From the NCBI RefSeq assembly GCF_900312745.1, contig NZ_OMPD01000014.1, positions 2,480,001 to 2,544,000 of the forward strand: a stretch of DNA of 64,000 nt, written 5' to 3'. The stretch is from Aquimarina sp. AU58 (GTDB taxonomy: Bacteria > Bacteroidota > Bacteroidia > Flavobacteriales > Flavobacteriaceae). A model generated the notes under the pieces. The model made no database searches and was not told the DNA's origin. It saw only the letters and a list, made by a program, of their open reading frames with translations. This document shows positions 52,289 to 60,925 of this stretch, in pieces; the stretch's first letter is position 1; the number at the start of each line of letters is the position of its first letter. The translations under genes were made by a program, and so were the position numbers.

Positions 52289-53167
52289 ATGCTATTCAGC
52301 AAAACAGCGAGCGAAATTAGAAGAGGCTTATGGGCGATAGATCCTATTACGGGATTATATAATCTCAAACTTGCCAATGATATCCTTTCCGGTAATGTAA
52401 AATCCAAAGAACAAAAAATCCAATCTGCTATTCGAGAGGTAGTAAACGAAGATGGTATTCCATTGGCTAATAATGGTCAGGAACAAATTCCTGCTGGGAG
52501 TATAGGTATTGTTTCCATTACGGGTAATATGATTAAGTATGGGAATTATTATTGCTGGGGAGCTGATGAACTGGTGTCTTTTGCTAGGTCTTTTGATAAT
52601 AACCCTAATATAACAGGGCAGATATGGAAAATTGATTCCGGAGGTGGTTCTGTGGGGGCTGTAGCTCCATATTTGGACTTTTTAAAAAACAAAAAGAAAC
52701 CTGTTGTTGCTTTGTGTGATTTTTGTGCCAGTGCTGCTAAATGGGTGGCTTCAGGCACTGATTATATTATGGCCGAAAATGATATCAGTTCTGCATTCGG
52801 TAGTATAGGAGTTATGGCTTCATTTATGAGCTATATAAAATACTTTGAAGATTTAGGAATTAAGGAGCATACCGTGTATGCGGATCAATCATCAGATAAG
52901 AACAGAGATTTTGAAGAAGCTCTCCAGAGTAATTATAAATTATTAAGAGAACTTACTCTGAATCCACTTGCAAAAAAATTTCAAGATACTATAAAGAAAA
53001 ATAGAGCAGGAAAACTCAATGAATCCATTGAAGGCATTTTAACCGGTAGAATGTTTTATTCAGAACCGGCAATAGAATATGGATTAGCAGATTCAATTGG
53101 TAACCTTGATGCTGCTATTGAAAAAGTTAAAGAACTAGCCTCAGTGCAGAGCTTTATGAATAGTTAA
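52289..53167 (+). CDS. Prohead protease, S49/SppA-like serine peptidase
   Basis: 292 aa. SppA-like core: IVSITGNMIKY strand, IDSGGGSVGAVAPYLDFLKN (oxyanion region), VVALCDFCASAAKWVASGTDYIMAEN, then the nucleophile loop SAFGSIGVMA with Ser172. The C-terminal ILTGRMFYSEPAIEYGLADSIGNLDAAIEKVKELA matches the family's usual ending. Such phage enzymes process capsid or scaffold proteins during head maturation. It directly precedes the capsid gene, whose first 150 residues look scaffold-like and may be the substrate. Confidence 0.85.
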   Translation: MLFSKTASEIRRGLWAIDPITGLYNLKLANDILSGNVKSKEQKIQSAIREVVNEDGIPLANNGQEQIPAGSIGIVSITGNMIKYGNYYCWGADELVSFARSFDNNPNITGQIWKIDSGGGSVGAVAPYLDFLKNKKKPVVALCDFCASAAKWVASGTDYIMAENDISSAFGSIGVMASFMSYIKYFEDLGIKEHTVYADQSSDKNRDFEEALQSNYKLLRELTLNPLAKKFQDTIKKNRAGKLNESIEGILTGRMFYSEPAIEYGLADSIGNLDAAIEKVKELASVQSFMNS

Positions 53168-53196
53168 GTAATAATTTAAATTTTAAAACAAAAGTT

Positions 53197-55359
53197 ATGT
53201 GGAAACAAGTAATGGCGGCTGTTTTGGGAGCACTGGGATTAAGTGCTTTTAAAGAAGGTCCATTGGAATTTACCGCCGAAGAGAAAAAAACCATAGACGA
53301 AGCAACCAAAAAAGATGGTTTTGCCGATAAGTTTATGAAGGAGTACAATGCCAAGTTAGATCTGGATGGAGCTAATGAGGCTATCGATGCATTTATGAAG
53401 GAACAGGGAATAAGTCCTGGACCTACAACTGCAAGCGAAGGAGACGAAGATGAAGGAAAGAACCCAGCAACAGTTTTGCCGAATGTGGATGCTTCTTTGG
53501 ATGATAAACTGAATGCGGTAATTAAAGACAGTAAAAAATTAAAAGCTGATAACAAAAAATTAGCAGCTGATGTAAAGAAACTAAAAATACTACCTGAAGC
53601 AGATGATCCGGAGATAATTAAGGGAAATATGAACAAAGGAAACATTAAACATTCTGCAACACATTTATTTGGAATAGATGCAAGCTATAATGAGTTCGAG
53701 GGTAGACCATGGAATCAGGCAGCAAAACAGGCTAGTCTTGGGCAAAAAATTACAGCCGAAACAAATTGGAACCAAACTGCGAACATTGAAAAACTGAATC
53801 AGGACATACAGGATTACTTCAGAAGAGACCGTCAGCAATTAAAACCTACACTTTTAGATGGTTTACAAATGAAGAGATATGTTACCATGATTAGTGGTGT
53901 CAGTGATGAATTAATTTGGGGAACCGTAGCAACAGGGGAAATCACCCAAAGTTTAAAAAGACAATATCTACCTAAGAACAAAGTAAAATTTGAAGCGGAA
54001 AAAGGAAAAGTACGTGACATTCAAATAGATATGCTGTTTGAAGGCTATGAACTTAAAAAACTTGAAAAATCATATCTAAAGAATTTCGCTAATCTTGGCA
54101 TTAAAGACTCAAACCCATACAAAGAAGTGTTTGTGCGCTATGTGGTTAATGAAATTATGAAACGTGCTCGTAAAGAGGATAAAATTGTAATGGGACGTGG
54201 AGTATATTTTAATGATCCAGAGAGAGGTGTGCCGGGTTCATTCATGAATAATTTTGATGGATTTCTTAAATTGATCGATCGAGCAAGAGATGAAGGAAAA
54301 TACAAAACTTTTAAACTAGGTAGACCAACCGAAACAAACATTGATGATTACATCAATAATATGTGTGAGAAACTGCCTTATGAAATTAGAATACTACCAG
54401 ATTTACAGTTCGTTCTTTCTCCTTACTGGAAGCGTAAATATAACGATGCAAGAGAGCGTAAAAAAGGTGTGAATACTAACTATAATGGAGATACAGATTT
54501 TGTAGATGATTTCCCAAATATAGAATTAGTAACATATGACCAGCTTGAGTCTATGGATTTCATGTATATCACAACCAAGGATAATGAATATGCGTTAACT
54601 GATAAACCAGGAGAGGACGGTTTTATTCAATTCGAAAAAGACACACGTAATATAAAAGCTTTTGGAGATTATAAGTTAGGCACCTTTATAGCGATGTTTG
54701 GTCGTAAACAAATTGATGGTACTACTGGATACGGCAACCAAATGTTCTTCTCTAATGATGTAGCACTAGTTGTAGATACATATATCCCAACCGCAGCAAA
54801 CGACGCAACTCCTTCTTTGGAAATTCATCATTCTCTAGTAATTGGATCGAATAATACTTCAGCAACCAATATTACTAACCTTGATGATGCAATTCCAGGA
54901 AAGAAAGTATACTTATTAGGTGATACAGATACAAATCCATCTACCGTAAAGAATAACACTAACATCATATTGGCTGATGGTGATTTTGTTTTAAATAATG
55001 GGAATTTATTAGTTCTTAATGCCTTACCTGGAGGGAAATTTATCGAAGTGGAACGAAAGACAGTAACTACAGATGAGGAAGTGGTACAGGTGGTATTGGC
55101 TGATGGAGCGACTACAGCAGATGCATTAGAAGGTAGAAACTTCATCACTTCTGAAAACGCTGCACCAACTGCATTAACAAATATTTCTAATGCTGTAGAA
55201 GATGAAGAATACACGATAACTGGGGGTAGCGATACGAATGCTACTACTATTGCAAGTAGCGGAAACTTCTTCTTGAGTGCTGCAATAACCCTTAATGATG
55301 GTGTATTTATTACAGTAGTGTATAGCAACGGTAAATTCATAGAAGTAGCCCGTGGGTAA
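53197..55359 (+). CDS. Major capsid protein with N-terminal scaffold-like and two C-terminal beta modules (720 aa)
   Basis: Residues about 1-150 are acidic and helical (EFTAEEKKTIDEATK; KLKADNKKLAADVKKLK coiled coil), like a built-in scaffold. The central domain (about 155-540) resembles Bacteroidota phage major capsid proteins (NEFEGRPWNQAAKQ, KRYVTMISGVSDELIWG, LSPYWKRKYNDAR, FGDYKLGTFIAMFGRK). Two related beta modules follow (about 549-620 and 652-720) with the pattern ATNITNLDDA...YLLGDTDTN...GKFIEVERK and its repeat. The same module ends the next protein. The extra modules are probably surface decorations of the head. Confidence 0.78.
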   Translation: MWKQVMAAVLGALGLSAFKEGPLEFTAEEKKTIDEATKKDGFADKFMKEYNAKLDLDGANEAIDAFMKEQGISPGPTTASEGDEDEGKNPATVLPNVDASLDDKLNAVIKDSKKLKADNKKLAADVKKLKILPEADDPEIIKGNMNKGNIKHSATHLFGIDASYNEFEGRPWNQAAKQASLGQKITAETNWNQTANIEKLNQDIQDYFRRDRQQLKPTLLDGLQMKRYVTMISGVSDELIWGTVATGEITQSLKRQYLPKNKVKFEAEKGKVRDIQIDMLFEGYELKKLEKSYLKNFANLGIKDSNPYKEVFVRYVVNEIMKRARKEDKIVMGRGVYFNDPERGVPGSFMNNFDGFLKLIDRARDEGKYKTFKLGRPTETNIDDYINNMCEKLPYEIRILPDLQFVLSPYWKRKYNDARERKKGVNTNYNGDTDFVDDFPNIELVTYDQLESMDFMYITTKDNEYALTDKPGEDGFIQFEKDTRNIKAFGDYKLGTFIAMFGRKQIDGTTGYGNQMFFSNDVALVVDTYIPTAANDATPSLEIHHSLVIGSNNTSATNITNLDDAIPGKKVYLLGDTDTNPSTVKNNTNIILADGDFVLNNGNLLVLNALPGGKFIEVERKTVTTDEEVVQVVLADGATTADALEGRNFITSENAAPTALTNISNAVEDEEYTITGGSDTNATTIASSGNFFLSAAITLNDGVFITVVYSNGKFIEVARG

Positions 55360-55367
55360 AAATAGAT

Positions 55368-55396
55368 TCCTGTAGGACTACTGCAGGATCTGTTTT
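55368..55396 (+). terminator. Hairpin terminator after capsid gene
   Basis: TCCTGTAG (55368-55375) pairs with CTGCAGGA (55381-55388, one G-U), then TCTGTTTT. It may set the ratio of capsid to downstream protein. Confidence 0.5.
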
Positions 55397-55420
55397 ATTA
55401 ATCTTTAAAAAAATAATAAA

Positions 55421-56245
55421 ATGGGATATGTAAGAGTAGATATAAAGAAAGCCTCTGGTGGTGGAGCTCCTCAATCTAAAAGTCAGGAAGTTGTTGTCAT
55501 TGATGTGGCAGATGTAGCTTACTGGCCAAACAGAGATGATAAGGGAGTACGTATGGTTGGTGACATAGTTATGAAGCCAGGAAAGTACGCAACGATAATA
55601 GAAGCAACAGCAAGTACGATAAGTTTACCTATCACAAGTGAAGGAGAAGAAGATGCTGTTTCATTCACTTCTTTACCAGAATTTAGTCATCCTGGCAGCT
55701 CATTAGAATTTGATGAGTTTATTACCTGGGCAACTAACAAAAACCTAATATTAGGATTCCGAATTGGTGCTTGTGATGGAGACCAACCTTATTATAGGTT
55801 TTATGGAACCCCGTGTACACCGCTATCGTTAATGATTGAGGGTGTTAATAATAATGAATCAACCACGAATTTAGTAAAGTTTCAACAGTTCCAGAAAAGT
55901 AGAACAGTACCAGGAAGATATTACGGTACGGTAACCTTTGCGACTGTAAATAACGTAGCAGCCGATGAAACAACGATAGATGTTACTGCAGGATCTGGTA
56001 GATATCAGTTACAAGATAACACTGTAGCTACAGCGATTGCAGACATTACGAATGCAACGGATGGAATCAGTTATACCTTATTAGGTAGTGGTGGTACCAA
56101 TCCAGCTACAATTATATCTACTAACGCTAATTTCTTATTAGCAGGAGCGGTAGATTGGCAAGGTTTGGCTGGTACTTCAATCACTTTTGAAGCTATTGAA
56201 CAGGCAGGCGGTGATTTTATATTTGTAGAACGATCAAGAGTGTGA
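55421..56245 (+). CDS. Structural protein sharing the capsid's C-terminal module (274 aa)
   Basis: The first 190 residues form an acidic beta-rich domain (EVVVIDVADVAYWPNRDDKGV..., LEFDEFITWATNKNLILGFRIGACDGDQPYYRFYG) of unrecognised type. Residues 201-274 repeat the module seen twice in the capsid (ADITNATDGISYTLLGSGGTNPATI...FIFVERSRV). It may be a head decoration or tail-tube protein. Transcription ends at a strong terminator 30 bp downstream. Confidence 0.6.
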   Translation: MGYVRVDIKKASGGGAPQSKSQEVVVIDVADVAYWPNRDDKGVRMVGDIVMKPGKYATIIEATASTISLPITSEGEEDAVSFTSLPEFSHPGSSLEFDEFITWATNKNLILGFRIGACDGDQPYYRFYGTPCTPLSLMIEGVNNNESTTNLVKFQQFQKSRTVPGRYYGTVTFATVNNVAADETTIDVTAGSGRYQLQDNTVATAIADITNATDGISYTLLGSGGTNPATIISTNANFLLAGAVDWQGLAGTSITFEAIEQAGGDFIFVERSRV

Positions 56246-56273
56246 TTTATATTTGATTGATTTAGTTAGTTTT

Positions 56274-56310
56274 AAAAATGCTGTTGTAATCTTGCAACAG
56301 CATTTTTTTT
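56274..56310 (+). terminator. Strong Rho-independent terminator
   Basis: AAAAATGCTGTTG pairs with CAACAGCATTTTT (13 bp, 8-nt loop) followed by T8. It separates the capsid unit from the packaging unit. Confidence 0.88.
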
Positions 56311-56347
56311 GATGCAATTTTCAATAAATATTCTTAAAATACTGTTA

Positions 56348-56441
56348 AATCGTGCTAATAGCACAAAATAGCACAATTAAGTTGTGCTTGGTAATTATTT
56401 GTAAATCAGTTATTTACACGGTTAAGCACAAAAGCACGATT
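56348..56441. repeat. GCACGATT-type repeats in the capsid-packaging gap
   Basis: An inverted copy at 56348 and a direct copy at 56434, with related GCACAA/AGCACA units between. The gap 56311-56503 holds no gene. A further single copy is at 60522, again in a non-coding gap. Confidence 0.55.
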
Positions 56442-56503
56442 TTTTGCACGCTTTTGACAACATATATAGTTTTTATATCCAGTATTAATTTATTGATACT
56501 TTT

Positions 56504-56539
56504 TTGTCCTTATAAAGGGTGCAATTGCACGGTATATTG
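56504..56539 (+). promoter_or_regulatory. Late promoter 3, diverged (TTGTCC...TATATTG)
   Basis: TTGTCC at 56504 and TATATTG at 56533-56539 resemble the other late promoters, but one base is missing in the -7 box. It lies 30 bp before the 56570 gene. Confidence 0.4.
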
Positions 56540-56569
56540 CTGTAAACAAAAACAGTAAAGCATGCTATT

Positions 56570-57646
56570 ATGAAAGCACCTAACAAACAAGATGTAATTA
56601 CGTACCTAAAAAGTGATCGTACTCTTACTGGTGGTAAGAATTTATATAATAAAATGATTGGCCGCTCCTTGGCCATTCAAAATGGGTTTAATCGAATGAC
56701 TGATACGACTCAGAACAAAGCGATAATGTATTATGAGATTGGAAAATTAGTCGGAATCACAGAACGTGAAATAAAAATATACACCTCAAAACCAATAGTT
56801 AAAGCCGAAACTAAAGAAAAAGAAATTATACCAATCTACACATTAGAAGAAAGAGTTTTAATGATTGATCCTAATGCTAGCAGAGAAGAATTAGTACAAG
56901 AAGCAATAGATCTAAATGAGGTTTCTAAAATAGAGCTTCCTATAATTCCAAAATTTTCGAAAGGATTACCTGGAAATAAGGAAATGATAGCATTTCTAAA
57001 CGAAAATGGAATAGTTCCGGTTAAGAAGAAGAAGAAAGATTTACTACAAGAAATAGAACTGTACAAAACTCAGGCTACAGAAAAGACGAGTACAGAGGCT
57101 ATAAAAACTCTTTTAGACTATCGTGATTCCTTGATTTCAAAAAAGTTGAATGAAAGTCCTATTGAGGTAAAACAAACTTTAAAGTTGTACGAGCAATTCC
57201 CATTCCTTAGAGATAAAGATTGCCCAGATGTATACAAAATATTGGTTAACGATATGATAACGGCTTATACAATTTATACTGAAGAACAGCCTTTATTGTT
57301 TAGCAAAGCTACTCTGGAAGAACTTGCAAAGATAGCTGCTACTGTAAAAAATAATTTTATTGAGAATAAAGATATCTGGGAGGAGTTGGAATACTACCAG
57401 GAGAACAAATCTCCACTTGGTAAACATGCTATGTTCTTGAAAATGGAGGTAGAAAAAAGCATTAAGGAACTTTCTACTTCAGACCTAAATAAAAAGATCA
57501 ATAACCTACGTAGTAACATTTCCAGAAACAAACAAAAGTCTACAGATCCAAAACGGAGCGATAAGGATAAAGAACTGTCTTTAGAGTTATTAAAAAAACA
57601 AGAATCAGAGTTAGAAGTCGCTTTAAGTGAATTGGAGAAACGATAG
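56570..57646 (+). CDS. Phage protein with coiled coil (358 aa), unknown
   Basis: MKAPNKQDVITYLKSDRTLTGGKNLYNKMIGRSLAIQNGFNRM... is helical, with charged segments and a C-terminal coiled coil (LNKKINNLRSNISRNKQ...LELLKKQESELEVALSELEKR). It starts the packaging unit directly before the terminase genes (6-bp gap). It may be a packaging or head accessory protein by position. No family recognised. Confidence 0.6.
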   Translation: MKAPNKQDVITYLKSDRTLTGGKNLYNKMIGRSLAIQNGFNRMTDTTQNKAIMYYEIGKLVGITEREIKIYTSKPIVKAETKEKEIIPIYTLEERVLMIDPNASREELVQEAIDLNEVSKIELPIIPKFSKGLPGNKEMIAFLNENGIVPVKKKKKDLLQEIELYKTQATEKTSTEAIKTLLDYRDSLISKKLNESPIEVKQTLKLYEQFPFLRDKDCPDVYKILVNDMITAYTIYTEEQPLLFSKATLEELAKIAATVKNNFIENKDIWEELEYYQENKSPLGKHAMFLKMEVEKSIKELSTSDLNKKINNLRSNISRNKQKSTDPKRSDKDKELSLELLKKQESELEVALSELEKR

Positions 57647-57652
57647 TTAGTC

Positions 57653-57976
57653 ATGGATGTTCCCCAGAGACATGCAAGTGAGTTAAACCTTGACGATTTT
57701 GAAATCATCAAGGAACTCGCTGCACAGAATTGTTCACTTAAGGATATTGCTGATTCACTAAATGTAGATGTAAGAAGCTTTAATCTTTCATGGAAAAATA
57801 AAGAGTCACCTATCTATAAAGCCTACAGAAGGGGGAGAATAGAAATTGAAATTTCCAAATCTGAAATGCTTGAGCAAAAAATATTAGAAGGTAATATTAC
57901 AGCGATTCAAGAGCATAACAATTTAGCTCACAAACGTTGGTTTGATAATATTAAAAATGATGTTTTTGATCTATGA
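57653..57976 (+). CDS. Helix-turn-helix packaging protein, possible small terminase part (107 aa)
   Basis: Contains a helix-turn-helix (IIKELAAQNCSLKDIADSLNVDVRSFNLSW) followed by YKAYRRGRIEIEI and a helical end (LEQKILEGNITAIQEHNNLAHKRWF). This layout is common in small DNA-recognition proteins upstream of phage terminases, where they bind the packaging site. Overlaps the next gene by 4 bp. Assignment is inferred from fold and position. Confidence 0.6.
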   Translation: MDVPQRHASELNLDDFEIIKELAAQNCSLKDIADSLNVDVRSFNLSWKNKESPIYKAYRRGRIEIEISKSEMLEQKILEGNITAIQEHNNLAHKRWFDNIKNDVFDL

Positions 57977-58629
57977 AGAAGAAACATAAAGTTACCAAAC
58001 TCAATAATGGAGACGCAATCTTTGAAGATTTGCATTTAGATTTACTTACTCAATGGATAGAGCGAGGATCCAAAGATGAAATGCCGGAAGAGATTTTGGA
58101 ATATCTCGATCAATTGGATAAAGCACGTGGGTGGTATAATTCTTTAATGACCGAAGAACAGATCATTAAAAGGTTATTAGCTAATTATCCAGACCTTGAC
58201 CGCATAAAAGCTAGAAATCGATTCTACGACGCTATTAACTTCTTCTATTTGGATAATCATGTAAAAAAAGAAGCCTATGCCAATATCTATGCAAACAAAC
58301 TAGATAATATTGCCACAGCTATTATTCGAAGCGCAGAGAATTCCGATGATTATAGTAAAGCAGTCAAAGCAATAACCGAAGCAGCCAGAATCAGAGGAGT
58401 ATATGAAAAGGAACAGGATAAACTTCCAAAAGAGTTGTTTGATAAACCTAACAAAGTATACACAATGAATCCAGAAGACCTTGGATTACCTGCAGCGAAC
58501 AGAAATGAACTAGCCCGACAAATTGAAGCTATGAATATAACCGAGGAACAAGCTATTAAGATTAAACAAGATGCAGGATTAGAGCCTCGTAAAATATTTA
58601 CCTTCCATGAGCAGAAAAAAGAAGATTGA
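57973..58629 (+). CDS. Putative terminase small subunit (218 aa)
   Basis: Helical protein: LDLLTQWIERGSKDEMPEEILEYLDQL, EEQIIKRLLANYPDLDRIKARNRFYDAINFFY, ANKLDNIATAIIRSAENSDDYSKAVKAITEAARIRG, ending with a Pro/Asn-rich linker. It directly precedes and overlaps (23 bp) the large terminase, the usual place of the small subunit. Either this or the 107-aa gene recognises phage DNA; both may act together. Confidence 0.6.
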   Translation: MKKKHKVTKLNNGDAIFEDLHLDLLTQWIERGSKDEMPEEILEYLDQLDKARGWYNSLMTEEQIIKRLLANYPDLDRIKARNRFYDAINFFYLDNHVKKEAYANIYANKLDNIATAIIRSAENSDDYSKAVKAITEAARIRGVYEKEQDKLPKELFDKPNKVYTMNPEDLGLPAANRNELARQIEAMNITEEQAIKIKQDAGLEPRKIFTFHEQKKED

Positions 58630-60313
58630 TAAGACTGCAGAAAACGTTGAACTTCGATATGGTAATTGGTTATCAATTCTAATTGCGCTAATTGCTCCCA
58701 AAAATTTATATGCTATTCTTGGTCGTGGTACTGGTAAAACTACAGATATATTAGCGCAACGTGCTCAAGATATCTGTTACGACATGCAAGGTGCATATGT
58801 GGCCATTTCATCAGATACCTATATGAATGCCTTAAAAAATGTTATTCCTTCGTTAATTGAAGGTTGGGAACGAAATGGGTGGATAGAAGGGATTCATTTT
58901 GTGGTAGGTCAACGTCCTCCCAAACATTTTAAAAAACCTTATAAACCGCCAATAAGTTGGAAACATACAATTACGGCTTTTACTGGCACGCATTTTAAGA
59001 TAATCTCACAAGATCGACCATCAACTGGAGCAGGAGATTCATATCAGCACATCATAGGTGATGAAATTAAATATCAGTCTGAGAAAAAAATAAACAAATT
59101 AACTCCAGCTATTCGTGGTGAATACACACGTTTTGGTCACTCACATTATTATGGAGGAAGAACATTCACATCCGATATGCCAAATCCTAATCATGGAGAG
59201 CATGATTGGGTAATGCGTATGGAGAAGAACATGGATATGGATCAGATCAAATTGATTTTACAAACTTCATTGGTTGTCAATGAAATAAAAATCGAGCTGA
59301 TGAACGCTGAATTACACGGTAATGATCGTGATATTAGAAAACATAAAAAATTATTAAAGGTTTGGGAAGAAAGGCTGTCTATTGTAAGAAAAGATAGTAC
59401 ATTCTTCCATATAGCCAGTAGTTATGCAAACGCTGATATCCTGAGAGAAGGGTTTTTTAAAGATATTTTAGAGACAATGAACTTCAGGGAAGTTATGACC
59501 TCCATTCTTTCCATACCTCCAACACTAGAGAGAGGGCAAATGTTTTATCCTAATCTATCTAAAAGTAACTTCTACAGTGATGGTTTCCGATATGATCGAT
59601 ATGATAAAGAAAATAGGGGAGACAAAGTAGAAGGTAATTGTTTAGACCTTAGATATCTTAATTTGAACCAAACATTGGAAGCAGGCTTTGATTCTGGTAA
59701 GATGTGTTCTTTAGCAATTGGTCAACCAGAAAGCAAAGAAATATATAGAATCTTAAAAGATTTCCATACTATTCCTCCTGAGTTTATTCCACAGTTGGGG
59801 CAGAAATTCAGAGAATATTTTAAACATCATAAAAAGAAACATTTACAACTATACCACGATCGAGCAGCTAACAAAATGCAGAGTGTTGGAGAAGATCATG
59901 CTTCAAAGTTAAAGAAGGCTATTGAATATGATTCAGAAGGTAAATCTACTGGTTGGACGGTTGAATTAATGAATAGAAATCAGGCTACAATTTACCAACA
60001 AGAAGAATATGAATTAATGCTTGAGATGTTCAAAGGAAAGCATAAAGATTTACCAATGGTGCTCATTGATAAATTTGCCTGTAGCGTTTTAAAGAGTTCA
60101 ATAGAACGTGCTGAAGTAATTATTAAGGAAGACCGACACGGCAAGAAAACCATACATAAAAATAAAAGTTCAGAACAACTGGCAGATGAATTACTCCCAT
60201 TGTTTTCTACCAATATGTCTGATGCTATGAAGTACTTATTATGTAGAAGAGTCTTTTTAGATATGCTTAAAGGCTCAAGTAACCTTTTTAGTGTCACTCC
60301 AGGGATACATTAG
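58607..60313 (+). CDS. Terminase large subunit (568 aa)
   Basis: N-terminal ATPase: Walker A GRGTGKTT (39-46), Walker B IIGDEIKY with D152-E153. C-terminal nuclease of RNase H type: EAGFDSGKMCSLAIGQ strand, then HLQLYHDRAANK and a late acidic helix (ADELLPLFSTNMSDAMKY). It cuts concatemeric phage DNA and pumps it into proheads. Length is normal for the family. Ends 20 bp before a strong terminator. Confidence 0.9.
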   Translation: MSRKKKIDKTAENVELRYGNWLSILIALIAPKNLYAILGRGTGKTTDILAQRAQDICYDMQGAYVAISSDTYMNALKNVIPSLIEGWERNGWIEGIHFVVGQRPPKHFKKPYKPPISWKHTITAFTGTHFKIISQDRPSTGAGDSYQHIIGDEIKYQSEKKINKLTPAIRGEYTRFGHSHYYGGRTFTSDMPNPNHGEHDWVMRMEKNMDMDQIKLILQTSLVVNEIKIELMNAELHGNDRDIRKHKKLLKVWEERLSIVRKDSTFFHIASSYANADILREGFFKDILETMNFREVMTSILSIPPTLERGQMFYPNLSKSNFYSDGFRYDRYDKENRGDKVEGNCLDLRYLNLNQTLEAGFDSGKMCSLAIGQPESKEIYRILKDFHTIPPEFIPQLGQKFREYFKHHKKKHLQLYHDRAANKMQSVGEDHASKLKKAIEYDSEGKSTGWTVELMNRNQATIYQQEEYELMLEMFKGKHKDLPMVLIDKFACSVLKSSIERAEVIIKEDRHGKKTIHKNKSSEQLADELLPLFSTNMSDAMKYLLCRRVFLDMLKGSSNLFSVTPGIH

Positions 60314-60332
60314 ATATCAATTGTATGATTTT

Positions 60333-60364
60333 ATATCCTTATCAACCGATAAGGATATTTTTTT
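60333..60364 (+). terminator. Rho-independent terminator after terminase
   Basis: ATATCCTTATC pairs with GATAAGGATAT (11 bp, loop AACC), followed by T7. Confidence 0.88.
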
Positions 60365-60614
60365 GGCAGAATGTATGTTCATTTGGTTAGAATTTAGAAC
60401 AACTGTACAAAAGTTTGATTTGTAATATTTTGAAAATCAGCAAACAAACCTAAGTAACTTCAAAAATTAATTTAATTCACAAAAAAAACATGGCGCCACG
60501 CTCTATCTGTAATTTGCAATTGCACGATTTTGCTATTTTTTAGATATATGACGGGTAAAAAGTTTTTAAAAAAATTAATTTTTTCGCCTTTTTTCAGTCA
60601 GGCAATGCATTATG
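60365..60614. other. Gene-free stretch before the portal unit
   Basis: No credible frame. Contains one GCACGATT (60522) next to CAATTG, A-rich tracts, and leads into the late promoter at 60615. Confidence 0.6.
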
Positions 60615-60651
60615 ATGTCCATTTATTACCTCATTGATAGTAGTATCATTG
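60615..60651 (+). promoter_or_regulatory. Late promoter 4 (ATGTCC...TATCATTG)
   Basis: ATGTCC at 60615-60620 and TATCATTG at 60644-60651, with the same 23-bp spacing as at 42394 and 52226. The start codon of the next gene lies 4 bp after the -7-like box, so a leaderless transcript is possible. Confidence 0.6.
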
Positions 60652-60655
60652 TTAT

Positions 60656-60925
60656 ATGAGTAATGAGTGCTATCATAACTACGAGGATCCCATCAATACC
60701 ATGCGCCAGCATACTAGTGCTGGTATTCCCTTCTCTCTAACCTTCATGAAGTTATCAGGCAGTATCGCAAGGGTTGAAAAGGCTACACTCAGGGGTATGT
60801 CAGGTACGGGTATCAACGCTAAGTATAGACTCCAATATACTAACATAGCCACCGACGAATATAGGTCCTTCTATATACCATTACTCATGGCTGTAAACGA
60901 TAAAAAAATAAGGCTAAAACGATGA
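60656..60925 (+). CDS. Small phage protein (89 aa), unknown, G+C-richer than its surroundings
   Basis: MSNECYHNYEDPINTMRQHT... with a beta-rich C-terminal half (NAKYRLQYTNIATDEYRSFYIPLLMAVNDKKIRLKR). Met16 (60701) is an alternative start. Base use is visibly richer in G and C (AGG and CTC codons) than neighbouring genes, hinting at separate origin. It overlaps the portal gene by 4 bp. Confidence 0.6.
   Translation: MSNECYHNYEDPINTMRQHTSAGIPFSLTFMKLSGSIARVEKATLRGMSGTGINAKYRLQYTNIATDEYRSFYIPLLMAVNDKKIRLKR

Noticed and set aside
56352-56558. 68-aa + strand frame in the capsid-packaging gap
   Set aside because: Runs through the GCACGATT repeats and the promoter, with composition driven by repeats; the opposite-strand frame is equally implausible.
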